Shown piece after piece: positions 24,346 to 31,477 of a DNA stretch of 33,237 nucleotides (its first letter is position 1; every line of letters starts with the position of its first letter). This DNA is from Streptomyces phyllanthi (GTDB taxonomy: Bacteria; Actinomycetota; Actinomycetes; Streptomycetales; Streptomycetaceae): contig NZ_VJZE01000052.1 in assembly GCF_009377205.1 (NCBI RefSeq), positions 1-33,237 on the forward strand, written 5' to 3'. A program made the translations under genes and the position numbers. The notes beneath the pieces are model-generated. The model made no database searches. It was not told where the DNA came from and saw only the letters and a program-made list of their open reading frames with translations.

Positions 24346-25959
24346 TCACCGCTGGTGGGCCACCGGTTCCGGCGGGCACGCCTGCAGGGGCCCGTCGGTG
24401 AGTCGAGGGAGGAGGATCCGGAAGGTGGCGCCCCGTCCGGGGGCGGAGTCGACCTCGACGTGTCCCGCGTGGGCGGTGACCAGGGAGTGGACGATGGCCA
24501 GGCCCAGCCCCGCTCCCCCGGTGGCGCGGGTGCGGGAGGTGTCGGCGCGGTAGAAGCGCTCGAAGATACGGCCGCTCTGTTCCGGGGTGAGGCCCGGTCC
24601 CTGGTCGGCGACCTCCAGGACGGCGTGGTCGCCGGCCGTGCCGACGCCGATACGGACGGGCGTGCCGGGGGCTGTGTGGGCGACGGCGTTTCCGACCAGA
24701 TTGGTGACGACCTGGCGCAGGCGGGCCTCGTCGGCGAGGGCCGGCGCGGAGGCGGGCGGACCGTCACCGGCCGGACCGGTGAGGGTGACGGTACGGGCCG
24801 GGTCCAGGGCGCGTACGTCGTGGAGGGCGTCGGCGGCGAGGGTGCGCAGGTCGGCGGGGGTGAGGTCGAGGCCGGGCGGGCCGGAGCCGGTGGCTTTCCC
24901 GGTCGCCTTCAGCGAGTGTTCGTCGAGGCGGGCCAGCAGGAGCATGTCCTCGACCAGCCGGGTGAGGCGTTCGGACTCGCGGGCGATACGGGACATCGTG
25001 GCGTCGATGTCCTCGCGTTCGGCGAGGGCACCCATGCGGTGAAGGTCGGTGAGGCCCTTGATCCCGGCGAGCGGGGTGCGCAACTCGTGGCTGGCGTCGG
25101 CGACGAACCGGCTCATCCGGGCCTCGGACTCGGCACGGGCGGCGAACGCGGTCTCGAGCTGGCCCAGCATGCTGTTCAGTGCTGCGGCCAGACGGCCCAT
25201 CTCCGTGTTCGGGGCGGCCAGTTCGGGGACCCGGCGGGAGAGGTCACCGCCCGCGATCTCGGCGGCGGTCTGCTCGATACGGGACAGCGGGCGCAGCCCG
25301 GACCGGACCGCGAACCAGCCGGCCACGGCCAGCAGCGCGAGCAGGCCGAGGCCGGCGCTCCGGTAGATCCGCCACATACGGTCCACCGTGCCGTCCACCT
25401 GGGCCATCGACGTCGCCACGATCACGCTGCCGGAGGCGTCCGGCCGCGTCACCCGGGTGCCCGTCGGCGAGAGGGTCCGGGAGGCCCTGGGCACGGCGAT
25501 CACCCGCCAGCGCGTGTCGTCCTTCGTGCTGCCGACGGTGAACGGCCGGCCCTCGCGGGCGGCGACCTCGTCCGCGTCCAGCCCGGGGAGGTCCGGGCCC
25601 CGCGCCTCCCCGGTCCGGTTCGGACCGGCGAGGGAGTCGATACTGCTTTCGACGGCGCCGTCCTGGGCGACGTACGTGATGACGGGGTTGCCGAGGACGT
25701 CCGTACTGAAGTCGGCGAGGGCCGCCGGCGGGTTCCGTTCGGCTCCGGTCTCGGCCACCTTGGGCGGCAGTACGGCGAACACCCGGGCCGCGGCGCGGAG
25801 TTGGGCGTCGATGCGGTCCTCCATATAGCCGCGCAGCGCGTTCCCGGTGCCCAGGCTGAACGCCGTGAGCCCGGCCGCCAGCAGGGTGACGGCCAGCAGC
25901 AGCACACGGCTGCGCAGGGACGCCCGCGCCCATACGGCGGGGATACGGGGCCGGGTCAT
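24346..25959 (-). CDS. membrane sensor histidine kinase, partner of OmpR-type regulator
   Basis: A 537-residue kinase. Helix 1 (VLLLAVTLLAAGLTAFSL, 19-36), an extracellular sensor of about 165 residues, helix 2 (SAGLGLLALLAVAGWFAV, 201-218), HAMP (219-270), H-box FVADASHELRTPLAGIKG with phospho-acceptor His291, N-box NLVGNAVAHT (420-429), G1 DQGPG (452-456), F-box FERFYRAD and G2 GAGLGL (482-487). It should autophosphorylate on His291 and pass phosphate to the regulator encoded just upstream; the genes overlap as ATGA. The sensor domain has VAQDGAVESS and DTRWRVIAVPRAS, matching kinases of the TrcS/CseC-like branch, though ligand is unknown. No ribosome site is needed beyond coupling to the upstream gene. 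Possible targets are discussed with the box at 28510-28609. Confidence 0.95.
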   Translation of the reverse strand: MTRPRIPAVWARASLRSRVLLLAVTLLAAGLTAFSLGTGNALRGYMEDRIDAQLRAAARVFAVLPPKVAETGAERNPPAALADFSTDVLGNPVITYVAQDGAVESSIDSLAGPNRTGEARGPDLPGLDADEVAAREGRPFTVGSTKDDTRWRVIAVPRASRTLSPTGTRVTRPDASGSVIVATSMAQVDGTVDRMWRIYRSAGLGLLALLAVAGWFAVRSGLRPLSRIEQTAAEIAGGDLSRRVPELAAPNTEMGRLAAALNSMLGQLETAFAARAESEARMSRFVADASHELRTPLAGIKGLTDLHRMGALAEREDIDATMSRIARESERLTRLVEDMLLLARLDEHSLKATGKATGSGPPGLDLTPADLRTLAADALHDVRALDPARTVTLTGPAGDGPPASAPALADEARLRQVVTNLVGNAVAHTAPGTPVRIGVGTAGDHAVLEVADQGPGLTPEQSGRIFERFYRADTSRTRATGGAGLGLAIVHSLVTAHAGHVEVDSAPGRGATFRILLPRLTDGPLQACPPEPVAHQR

Positions 25960-26729
25960 GACTTCGGTCCGCGCAGTACGTACCCGATGCCGTGCACGGT
26001 GTGGATGAGTTTCGGGCCGCCGTTGTCGATCTTGCGACGCAGATAGCTGATGTAGGTGTCGACGATGCCGGTGTCGCCGTTGAAGTCGTAGTCCCATACT
26101 CGCCCGAGGATCTGCGGCTTGGAGACCGTGCGCCCGGCGTTGACCATCAGGTAGTGCAGCAGCCGGAACTCGGTGGGCGACAGGCGTACGGGCTCACCCG
26201 CGCGGGTCGTCTGGACACCTTCGGGGTCGAGTTCCAGATCGGCCACACGCAGCAGTGCGGTGGGGTCGCCGCTGGTGCGGCGCAGTACGGCGCGGATGCG
26301 TGCGATCAGCTCCTGGAGGTCGAACGGCTTGGTCACGTAGTCGTCGCCGCCCAGCACCAGGCCCTCGATCTTGTCCTGGGTGGCGTCGCGGGCGGTGAGG
26401 AACACCACGGGGACATGGCCGGTACGGGGCGCCGGGGCGGGTCGGTGCTGCTCGCGCAGCCGGCGGATCACCTCGAAGCCGTCCAGGTCCGGAAGCATGA
26501 CGTCCAGCAGGACCAGATCGGGCGAGACCTCCCGCGCACGGTCCAGGGCCTCCTGGCCGGTCCCGGCCGCGGCGACGGTGAAGCCGGCGTGCCGGAGCGC
26601 CGCGCACAGCAGTTCCCGCACGGTGGGCTCGTCGTCCACGACGAGCAGGTTCACGCCCGTGGTGGCCGCCGGGCCGGGGTCGTGTCCGACCTCGGCGCCG
26701 CGCAGCGGAGAACGCTCGATGGCTGTCAC
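25956..26729 (-). CDS. OmpR/PhoB-family response regulator
   Basis: A 257-residue regulator. The receiver domain (about 26-143) has the acid pair in LLVVDDEPTVRELL, phospho-acceptor Asp76 in LVLLDVMLPDLDGFEV, Thr112 and Lys134 in YVTKPFDLQELIARIRAVLRR. The C-terminal winged helix (about 155-256) shows LSPTEFRLLHYLMVNAGRTVSKPQILGRVWDYDF and the end motif VDTYISYLRRKIDNGGPKLIHTVHGIGYVLR. A disordered leader (TAIERSPLRGAEVGHDPGPAATTG) precedes the receiver. The GTG at 26729 is preceded by GGAGG six bases upstream, so the longer open frame is not the start. It overlaps the kinase gene by four bases. An inverted repeat CCGTG-CACGG lies in the region 26780-26800 upstream. It probably binds 11-bp direct repeats, as its family does. 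Confidence 0.95.
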   Translation of the reverse strand: MTAIERSPLRGAEVGHDPGPAATTGVNLLVVDDEPTVRELLCAALRHAGFTVAAAGTGQEALDRAREVSPDLVLLDVMLPDLDGFEVIRRLREQHRPAPAPRTGHVPVVFLTARDATQDKIEGLVLGGDDYVTKPFDLQELIARIRAVLRRTSGDPTALLRVADLELDPEGVQTTRAGEPVRLSPTEFRLLHYLMVNAGRTVSKPQILGRVWDYDFNGDTGIVDTYISYLRRKIDNGGPKLIHTVHGIGYVLRGPKS

Positions 26730-26837
26730 AGGGTGCCTCCAGGCGGCCGGAATCCTGCGGGGCAGGTTACGGAGGCGGGGTGTCTTCACCGTGTAAAGCC
26801 CACGGTCACCCCGCCCCCTGGTCATCGAGGTGCACGG

Positions 26838-28394
26838 TCACCGCGCCCCGCGCTCCCCGCATCCCCGGGACAGCAGGCTTCCGGCGAACCCGGCGAGGCC
26901 CCCGACGAGCAGTCCGAACACAACCGTCCACAGCACGCTGCCGCTGAGCTCGGCCCGTGTTCCTCCCATCTCGCTGCCGAACATGCTGATGCCGAAGTGC
27001 CCCGACGCCCCCGCCGTCCACGCCGCCGTGCCCAGCACCACGGCCGTGACGACACCGAACCGCTCGGCCATGCCGATATGACGGGCCAGCGGGCCCCGGT
27101 AGGGGTGGAGCGGGAGCGCACGGGCCGGGTCCTTGGCCCTGGCCGCGGCCCAGGCACAGCCGAGGAGGAGAAGGCCGGTCACCGTGAGGGCCACGAGCCA
27201 CAGCGGCCATCCGCCCGCCGACAGGGACCTGAGGTGTTCGGTGCGGTCGGGCTGTGCGGTGGGCTGCTGTCCGCCGCCCATTCCGCCCAGGGCACCCATC
27301 AGCCCGGCAAGCGGGTTTCCGCCTTCGCTCTGCACCGGGTGCGCCCCGGCCGTCCACGGGGCACCGACGCCCAGGGTCAGGAAGACCGCCAGGGCGTTCG
27401 GGGCGAGCAACAGGGCGGCGCCGGCCGCCGTCCCGGCCCGGCCGCCGGCCACCGCCCCGACGAACGCCAGCAGGACCAGCGGTACGGCCACCAGGACGAG
27501 GACCGTTCGGACGACGGCCGAGAGGCTCGGGGCCCAGCCGGGCCGCAGCCGGTCCAGCGCACCGCCGAGCGGCAGGCGCACCCGGCGGCTGATCAGGCAA
27601 CCCACGGCGAGAGCGACCGTCACCCACAGCACCGCGCCCCACGCGGCCGATCCCACGTGCACTTCGTACGTCATCACCGGCTGGTCCGCCGTACCGCCGG
27701 AGCCGACGCCACCCCCGAAGAGGCCACCCAGCGGGTCACCGGCACCGCCCCCGACACCACCGGAACGCCCGAACCCTTCGAGGCCCCCGAGGCCCCTCAG
27801 GCCCCCGGCATCCTGGCCGCCGCCCAGTCCCCTCATCGCCGACATGGGCATGGTGACCGTCCCCTGCCCGAGGCCCGCCACGATCACGAGGGCGAGCAGC
27901 GCCGCGGTGCCCGCTCCGGCCGCCCGTACGGCCAGTTCACCGGAGGCCGGCCGCCGCTGCCGCAGCCGCCAGGAGAACGCCAGCCAGAGCACGACGGCGC
28001 CGACCAGCGTCACTCCGAGCGGTGCGACATCGGCCGCACCGCTCATCGACGGGCCCATGCCACCGCCGCCGAACAGCCCGGCCATCCCGGAACCCATCGG
28101 CCCCGTGTCTCCCGGCACCTGCGAACCCGCGCTCACCGAACCGCCGACGGCCATGGCCGTCACGGCCATCGTCAGCGACCACAGCGACCCGGCCGACCCC
28201 GCGTCGAGCAGGGTCAGCGCCAGCGCGGTCACGGCCGTCATGGCGGCCACCGCGCACAGTGCGGCCGCGGCACCCTCCAGGGCGTTGCGCCACGGGCCGT
28301 TCGCGCCCGGCGGAGCGGACACGGCGGGTCCGTGGGGATCGGACCGCGGACCGGAACCGGGCGTGCTGTGGAGACGGGACGGGACAGCAGACAT
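26838..28394 (-). CDS. streptophobe-like multi-span membrane protein
   Basis: A 518-residue membrane protein with about eight hydrophobic segments, starting with NALEGAAAALCAVAAMTAVTALALTLLDAGS. I read it as a member of the streptophobe family of Streptomyces membrane proteins of unknown function. Two of the loops are extremely Gly-rich with methionines (GLFGGGGMGPSMSG; GGGQDAGGLRGLGGLEGFG and on to GLFGGGVGSGG), and another reads LMGALGGMGGGQQPTAQ. Charged positions such as WRLRQRRPASG and SRRVRLPLGGALDRLRPGW would face the cytoplasm. The ATG at 28394 follows GGAG at about ten bases; the open frame upstream lacks a membrane-protein composition. It lies just before the OmpR-type two-component genes, in the same direction, 108 bases from the regulator start, and has a two-armed regulatory repeat upstream. 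Function not known. Confidence 0.75.
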   Translation of the reverse strand: MSAVPSRLHSTPGSGPRSDPHGPAVSAPPGANGPWRNALEGAAAALCAVAAMTAVTALALTLLDAGSAGSLWSLTMAVTAMAVGGSVSAGSQVPGDTGPMGSGMAGLFGGGGMGPSMSGAADVAPLGVTLVGAVVLWLAFSWRLRQRRPASGELAVRAAGAGTAALLALVIVAGLGQGTVTMPMSAMRGLGGGQDAGGLRGLGGLEGFGRSGGVGGGAGDPLGGLFGGGVGSGGTADQPVMTYEVHVGSAAWGAVLWVTVALAVGCLISRRVRLPLGGALDRLRPGWAPSLSAVVRTVLVLVAVPLVLLAFVGAVAGGRAGTAAGAALLLAPNALAVFLTLGVGAPWTAGAHPVQSEGGNPLAGLMGALGGMGGGQQPTAQPDRTEHLRSLSAGGWPLWLVALTVTGLLLLGCAWAAARAKDPARALPLHPYRGPLARHIGMAERFGVVTAVVLGTAAWTAGASGHFGISMFGSEMGGTRAELSGSVLWTVVFGLLVGGLAGFAGSLLSRGCGERGAR

Positions 28395-28808
28395 GTGGGG
28401 AACACTCCGCTTCTCTCGCGGGGGAGCACGCGGCGCCGTGACGGGGGAGGTACGACGCCGCGTGCCATGGCCCGCACAGACTGGCGGCCCCGGGTGCCAC
28501 GTTCCGGAGAGGTTCTGGGAGGTTCCTGAGAGCCGACGGGAAGGCGCGCAGGTCACGGAGCGCGCACCGGCGACGTACCGTCCCGTTTCTCAGGAAGTTC
28601 CCAGAACCTCACTGACGCGTCACGGCGGTTCCGTCCCCGAGCACATCCGGATAACCGGACGGCGACGGGCGGGCACGCGGCCCGGGCGGGGAACGCCGCG
28701 CCTACGGCCGACACGGCCGCGCGGGCCTGCTGGGTGGTGACCTCGGCGGCATGGTCGACGATCAGGTCGGGAGCTGCGGGATCGCTGACGGCCGGCCGGT
28801 GCCGCCGG
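28395..28808. other. gene-free region between streptophobe-like gene and NarL-type regulator
   Basis: 414 bases. It holds the inverted repeat at 28510-28609. Minus-strand reading of 28690-28790 gives a protein-like phrase (DPAAPDLIVDHAAEVTTQQ) without start, stop or ribosome site, possibly a relic. Nothing else is recognisable. Confidence 0.45.
28510..28609. promoter_or_regulatory. two-armed response-regulator box upstream of the streptophobe-like gene
   Basis: The 22 bases at 28510-28531 match the reverse complement of 28588-28609 at 20 positions; similarity continues inward to CGGGA/TCCCG. Each arm is two 11-bp direct units (TCTCAGGAAGT then TCCCAGAACCT in the right arm, read on plus). Tandem 11-bp units are the usual footprint of OmpR-family dimers. 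The nearer arm ends 116 bases before the ATG at 28394. The OmpR-type regulator encoded at 25956-26729 is the obvious candidate. Confidence 0.6.
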
Positions 28809-29480
28809 TCACCCCCGTGGTGGCACCAGCCCCTGCCGTACGGCGAACAGGGCGGCCTGGGTGCGTGAGGTGAGCCGGAGTTTGCGCAGCAGATTGCTCA
28901 CGTGGGTGCGGGCGGTGCGTTCGCTGATCACCAGCTCGTCGGCGATCTGCTGGTTGGAGCGGCCCTCGGCGACGAGGACGAGGACGTCGCGTTCGCGGCT
29001 GGTGAGCGCGCCGAGCCCGGCCGGAGGCGAGACGATCTCCTGGGTGAGTCCTCGGGCCACCACCGGGTCGAGAAAGACCTCGCCCCGGGCGGCCGCGCGG
29101 ATGGCGGCGACCACCTCGCCCGCTTCGGCGTCCTTGAGCAGATAGCCGGCCGCGCCCCGGGCGAGCGCGGCGTGGACGCGTTCCATCTCGCCGAAACTGG
29201 TCAGCACGACGACCCGGATACCGGGGAAGCGTTCCGTGATCAGGCCGATCGCCGTCGAGCCGTCCATCTTCGGCATGAGGAGGTCGATCAGCACCACGTC
29301 GGGCAGTTCCCGGTGTGCCGCCATCGCGTCCAGCCGGGTGAGCGCCTCCTGGCCGTCGGCGGCCTCCGCGGCGACCTCCATGTCGTCCAGGACCTCGAGA
29401 TAGGCGCGGATACCACGGCGGACCACGGCATGGTCGTCCACGATGAGCACCCGGGTCGCACGCGTCTCGGCGCCGTTCAT
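28809..29480 (-). CDS. NarL/LuxR-family response regulator
   Basis: A 223-residue regulator. Receiver: VLIVDDHAVVRRGIRAYLE with the acid pair Asp15-Asp16, Asp66 in VLIDLLMPKMDGSTAI, Thr94 in VVLTSFGE and Lys116 in YLLKDAEAGEVVAAI. After a short linker, the C-terminal LuxR helix-turn-helix (about 160-215) reads LTSRERDVLVLVAEGRSNQQIADELVISERTARTHVSNLLRKLRL, very close to consensus. It would bind DNA as a dimer when phosphorylated by the kinase encoded immediately upstream, with which it overlaps as ATGA. The frame is open far upstream inside the kinase gene, but the coupled ATG at 29480 is the clear start. Its targets are not evident; the repeat-rich region at 31215-31408 is one place to look. 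Confidence 0.95.
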   Translation of the reverse strand: MNGAETRATRVLIVDDHAVVRRGIRAYLEVLDDMEVAAEAADGQEALTRLDAMAAHRELPDVVLIDLLMPKMDGSTAIGLITERFPGIRVVVLTSFGEMERVHAALARGAAGYLLKDAEAGEVVAAIRAAARGEVFLDPVVARGLTQEIVSPPAGLGALTSRERDVLVLVAEGRSNQQIADELVISERTARTHVSNLLRKLRLTSRTQAALFAVRQGLVPPRG

Positions 29481-31144
29481 ATCCGTACCGCCCGAGGAGT
29501 GGGCGGGGAGCCGTCCCGGGTCTCGGTGGCCGGCTGCGGTACCTGCACGGGAAGGGGTATGACCACCCGCACGGTCGTGCCGCTCTTCGCGCGACAGCTG
29601 ATCCTCATGGTGCCGCCCCATCGCTCCGTCCTTTCCCGCATGGTCGTCAGTCCGTAGCCGTGGTCCCAGGACGGCGTCGTATGCGCGCTCCCGGGTGCGG
29701 AGGTCCGTGCCGCTTCCGCTTCCGCTTCGGCTGCCGGTGCGGCCGGTGGGGCGCCCGGATCCCGCAGGCCGCGGCCGTTGTCGGAGACACTCGCGGTCAG
29801 TGTGTGCCCGCGGAGGCCGAGGCGGAGGGTGACGGTGCTGGCCCCGGCGTGCTTGACCACGTTGTGGATGGCCTCCGCCAGGATCCGGTACACGTCCTCG
29901 GCCAGTTCCGCTTCGACCGCGTCCAGGCCCTCGCCGCACACCAGCCGGAAGCCGATGCCGGTCCGGTTCTCCGTGCTCTTCACCAGGGCGCTCACCGCGT
30001 CCTCCAGGCCGAGCCGTGTGGAGGAGGACGGGCGCAGTTCGTGCACCATAGCGCGGAGGTCGGCGAGGACGGACTGCGACAGGGACCCGACCTCGTCCGC
30101 GAAGCGCCGCACGGCCTGGGCCGGCACCGGGCCGCCCCGCGTGCCCAGCACGCCGACCGCGTTGGCCTGCATGCCGATGGAGAACACCTGCTGGACGATC
30201 GAGTCGTGCAGGTCGCGGGCCAGGCGCTGCCGTTCGTCCCGGCGGGCACCTTCGCGCTCACGCTGCAGCAGTGTCGCGTAGTCAACGGCGAGGGCGGCCT
30301 GCTCGGCCATGGCGGCCAGGAACTCCAGCGTCCGGCCGCCGACCTCCTGCCCGGGTGCGTAGTACGCGTTCAGTACGCCTCCGGCACGGCCGCGCACCAT
30401 GAGGGGCACGCTGACGAAGGAGTCCCAGTTCAGTTCGCCGAGGTAGGCGTGGAGTGGCTGCCAGGCGGGGTCCTCGCGGATCTGGGCCCACCGGTGGGGG
30501 ACGACGATCGGCCGGCCCTCGTTCACGGTGTCGAGCATGCACAGCCGGGCGCCCCGGTCGCGGCACTCCAGCAGCCGGTCCAGGAAGGCGTCCCACTGCC
30601 GCAGCCCCGCCGAGGCCATGAGCCTGAGTTCCCGGCCGGTGCCGTCCAGGATGAGGATCTGCACGCCCGCCAGTCCGTCGGTCCGGACGATCTGCCGCGC
30701 CACGGCGTCCAGCGTGGAGCCGAGCGACCCTTCCGCGGCCGGCGCGATCGAGGTCCGGGCGATCGCCGCGATCCTGCGCTGCCGGTGCCGTTCGTCCGTC
30801 ACATCGCGGAACGACACGACCGTCAGCGGTGGACCGGCCGGCAGTCCGCGGGCCCGGTAGGCCAGCTCGCGCCGGGTCCCGGAGGCGGGTACCCAGTGGG
30901 CGACCTGTTCGTCCGACTGCTCCTCGAGCAGCCCCGCCTGGAAGGCGGCAGCCGCCTCCGCGAGCGCGAACGGGGCCTCGGCACCCAGCAGCTCGGACTC
31001 CTCGCGGCCACCCAGCAGCGCGACCCCGGCCGGGTTGAGCTGGACGAACCGGCCCGCGCCGTCGACCACGGCGAGACCGTCCGGCGCGACGGCGGCGATC
31101 TCCTGCCATCCCACGAGCGGGAAACCGGGTGGGGAACCGGACAT
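29477..31144 (-). CDS. soluble PAS-GAF sensor histidine kinase (NarX/DevS-like)
   Basis: A 555-residue kinase without membrane helices. PAS-like domain near 15-120 (DGLAVVDGAGRFVQLNPAGVALLGG; VSFRDVTDERHRQRR), GAF domain near 135-290 (DAVARQIVRTDGLAGVQILILDG; WDSFVSVPLMVRGRAGGVLNAYY), then the HisKA_3 dimerisation helix ERQRLARDLHDSIVQQVFSIGMQA with phospho-acceptor His313, and a HATPase domain with VKHAGASTVTL, DNGRGL and GYGLTTMRERTERWGG. Between DNGRGL and GYGL lies an Ala/Glu/Pro-rich insertion of about 30 residues (AAEAEAEAARTSAPG), an unusual lid length. It would sense an internal signal such as gas, redox or a small ligand. No heme-binding residue can be named. The ATG at 31144 follows GAGGAGAT; upstream Mets lack a ribosome site. 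The arrangement with PAS and GAF is common in Streptomyces NarL-type systems. Confidence 0.93.
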   Translation of the reverse strand: MSGSPPGFPLVGWQEIAAVAPDGLAVVDGAGRFVQLNPAGVALLGGREESELLGAEAPFALAEAAAAFQAGLLEEQSDEQVAHWVPASGTRRELAYRARGLPAGPPLTVVSFRDVTDERHRQRRIAAIARTSIAPAAEGSLGSTLDAVARQIVRTDGLAGVQILILDGTGRELRLMASAGLRQWDAFLDRLLECRDRGARLCMLDTVNEGRPIVVPHRWAQIREDPAWQPLHAYLGELNWDSFVSVPLMVRGRAGGVLNAYYAPGQEVGGRTLEFLAAMAEQAALAVDYATLLQREREGARRDERQRLARDLHDSIVQQVFSIGMQANAVGVLGTRGGPVPAQAVRRFADEVGSLSQSVLADLRAMVHELRPSSSTRLGLEDAVSALVKSTENRTGIGFRLVCGEGLDAVEAELAEDVYRILAEAIHNVVKHAGASTVTLRLGLRGHTLTASVSDNGRGLRDPGAPPAAPAAEAEAEAARTSAPGSAHTTPSWDHGYGLTTMRERTERWGGTMRISCRAKSGTTVRVVIPLPVQVPQPATETRDGSPPTPRAVRI

Positions 31145-31214
31145 GACCGATCTCCTCATCATCGCGGCCGGCTCCAGCATCGTAGCCCGGTGGATTCGGG
31201 GCGGGCCTACGTCA

Positions 31215-31408
31215 TTCGACCTGTTCACCGGCCGGTCGAAGCGCAGAGCGGGTTCAGTCATTGCTCATGTTCCGGCTGCGGACCGGGCCCGCATAGCGTG
31301 GGAGCGGCCCCGCGGATTCCCCGCGGATCCGTGGGAGCGGCCCCGCGCATCCGCACTCCCCCGTGGACCGGGACTGCCCGTATACAGGGATCCGCTACAG
31401 GGATCCGC
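31215..31408. repeat. cluster of short repeats in the divergent promoter region
   Basis: The 333-base gap between the kinase (minus) and the acyl-CoA synthetase (plus) contains several repeats. TTCGACC/GGTCGAA form inverted arms at 31215-31221 and 31234-31240. GTGGGAGCGGCCCCGCG occurs at 31298-31314 and 31331-31347 (33-base period). CCGCGGAT(T)CC is doubled at about 31310-31330. TACAGGGATCCGC is a perfect tandem at 31383-31395 and 31396-31408. No tRNA-like or coding content. They could be regulator sites or recent slippage. Confidence 0.7.
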
Positions 31409-31477
31409 GTGGCCACCCGCGAGGTGTGCTCGCCGGGGCGGTCCGCCCAAGCCCCCTAGGACGAGGAGGTCCGAGGT

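Noticed and set aside
24073..26046. Plus-strand long frame antisense to the sensor kinase
   Set aside because: Shadow; the minus strand carries every histidine-kinase motif.
25992..28529. Plus-strand 845-codon frame across response regulator and streptophobe-like genes
   Set aside because: Spans two real minus-strand genes and the gap between them; composition is low-complexity His/Arg/Gln.
28690..28800. Protein-like phrase DPAAPDLIVDHAAEVTTQQ on the minus strand
   Set aside because: No start, ribosome site or family match; too short to call a pseudogene, noted only as possible relic.
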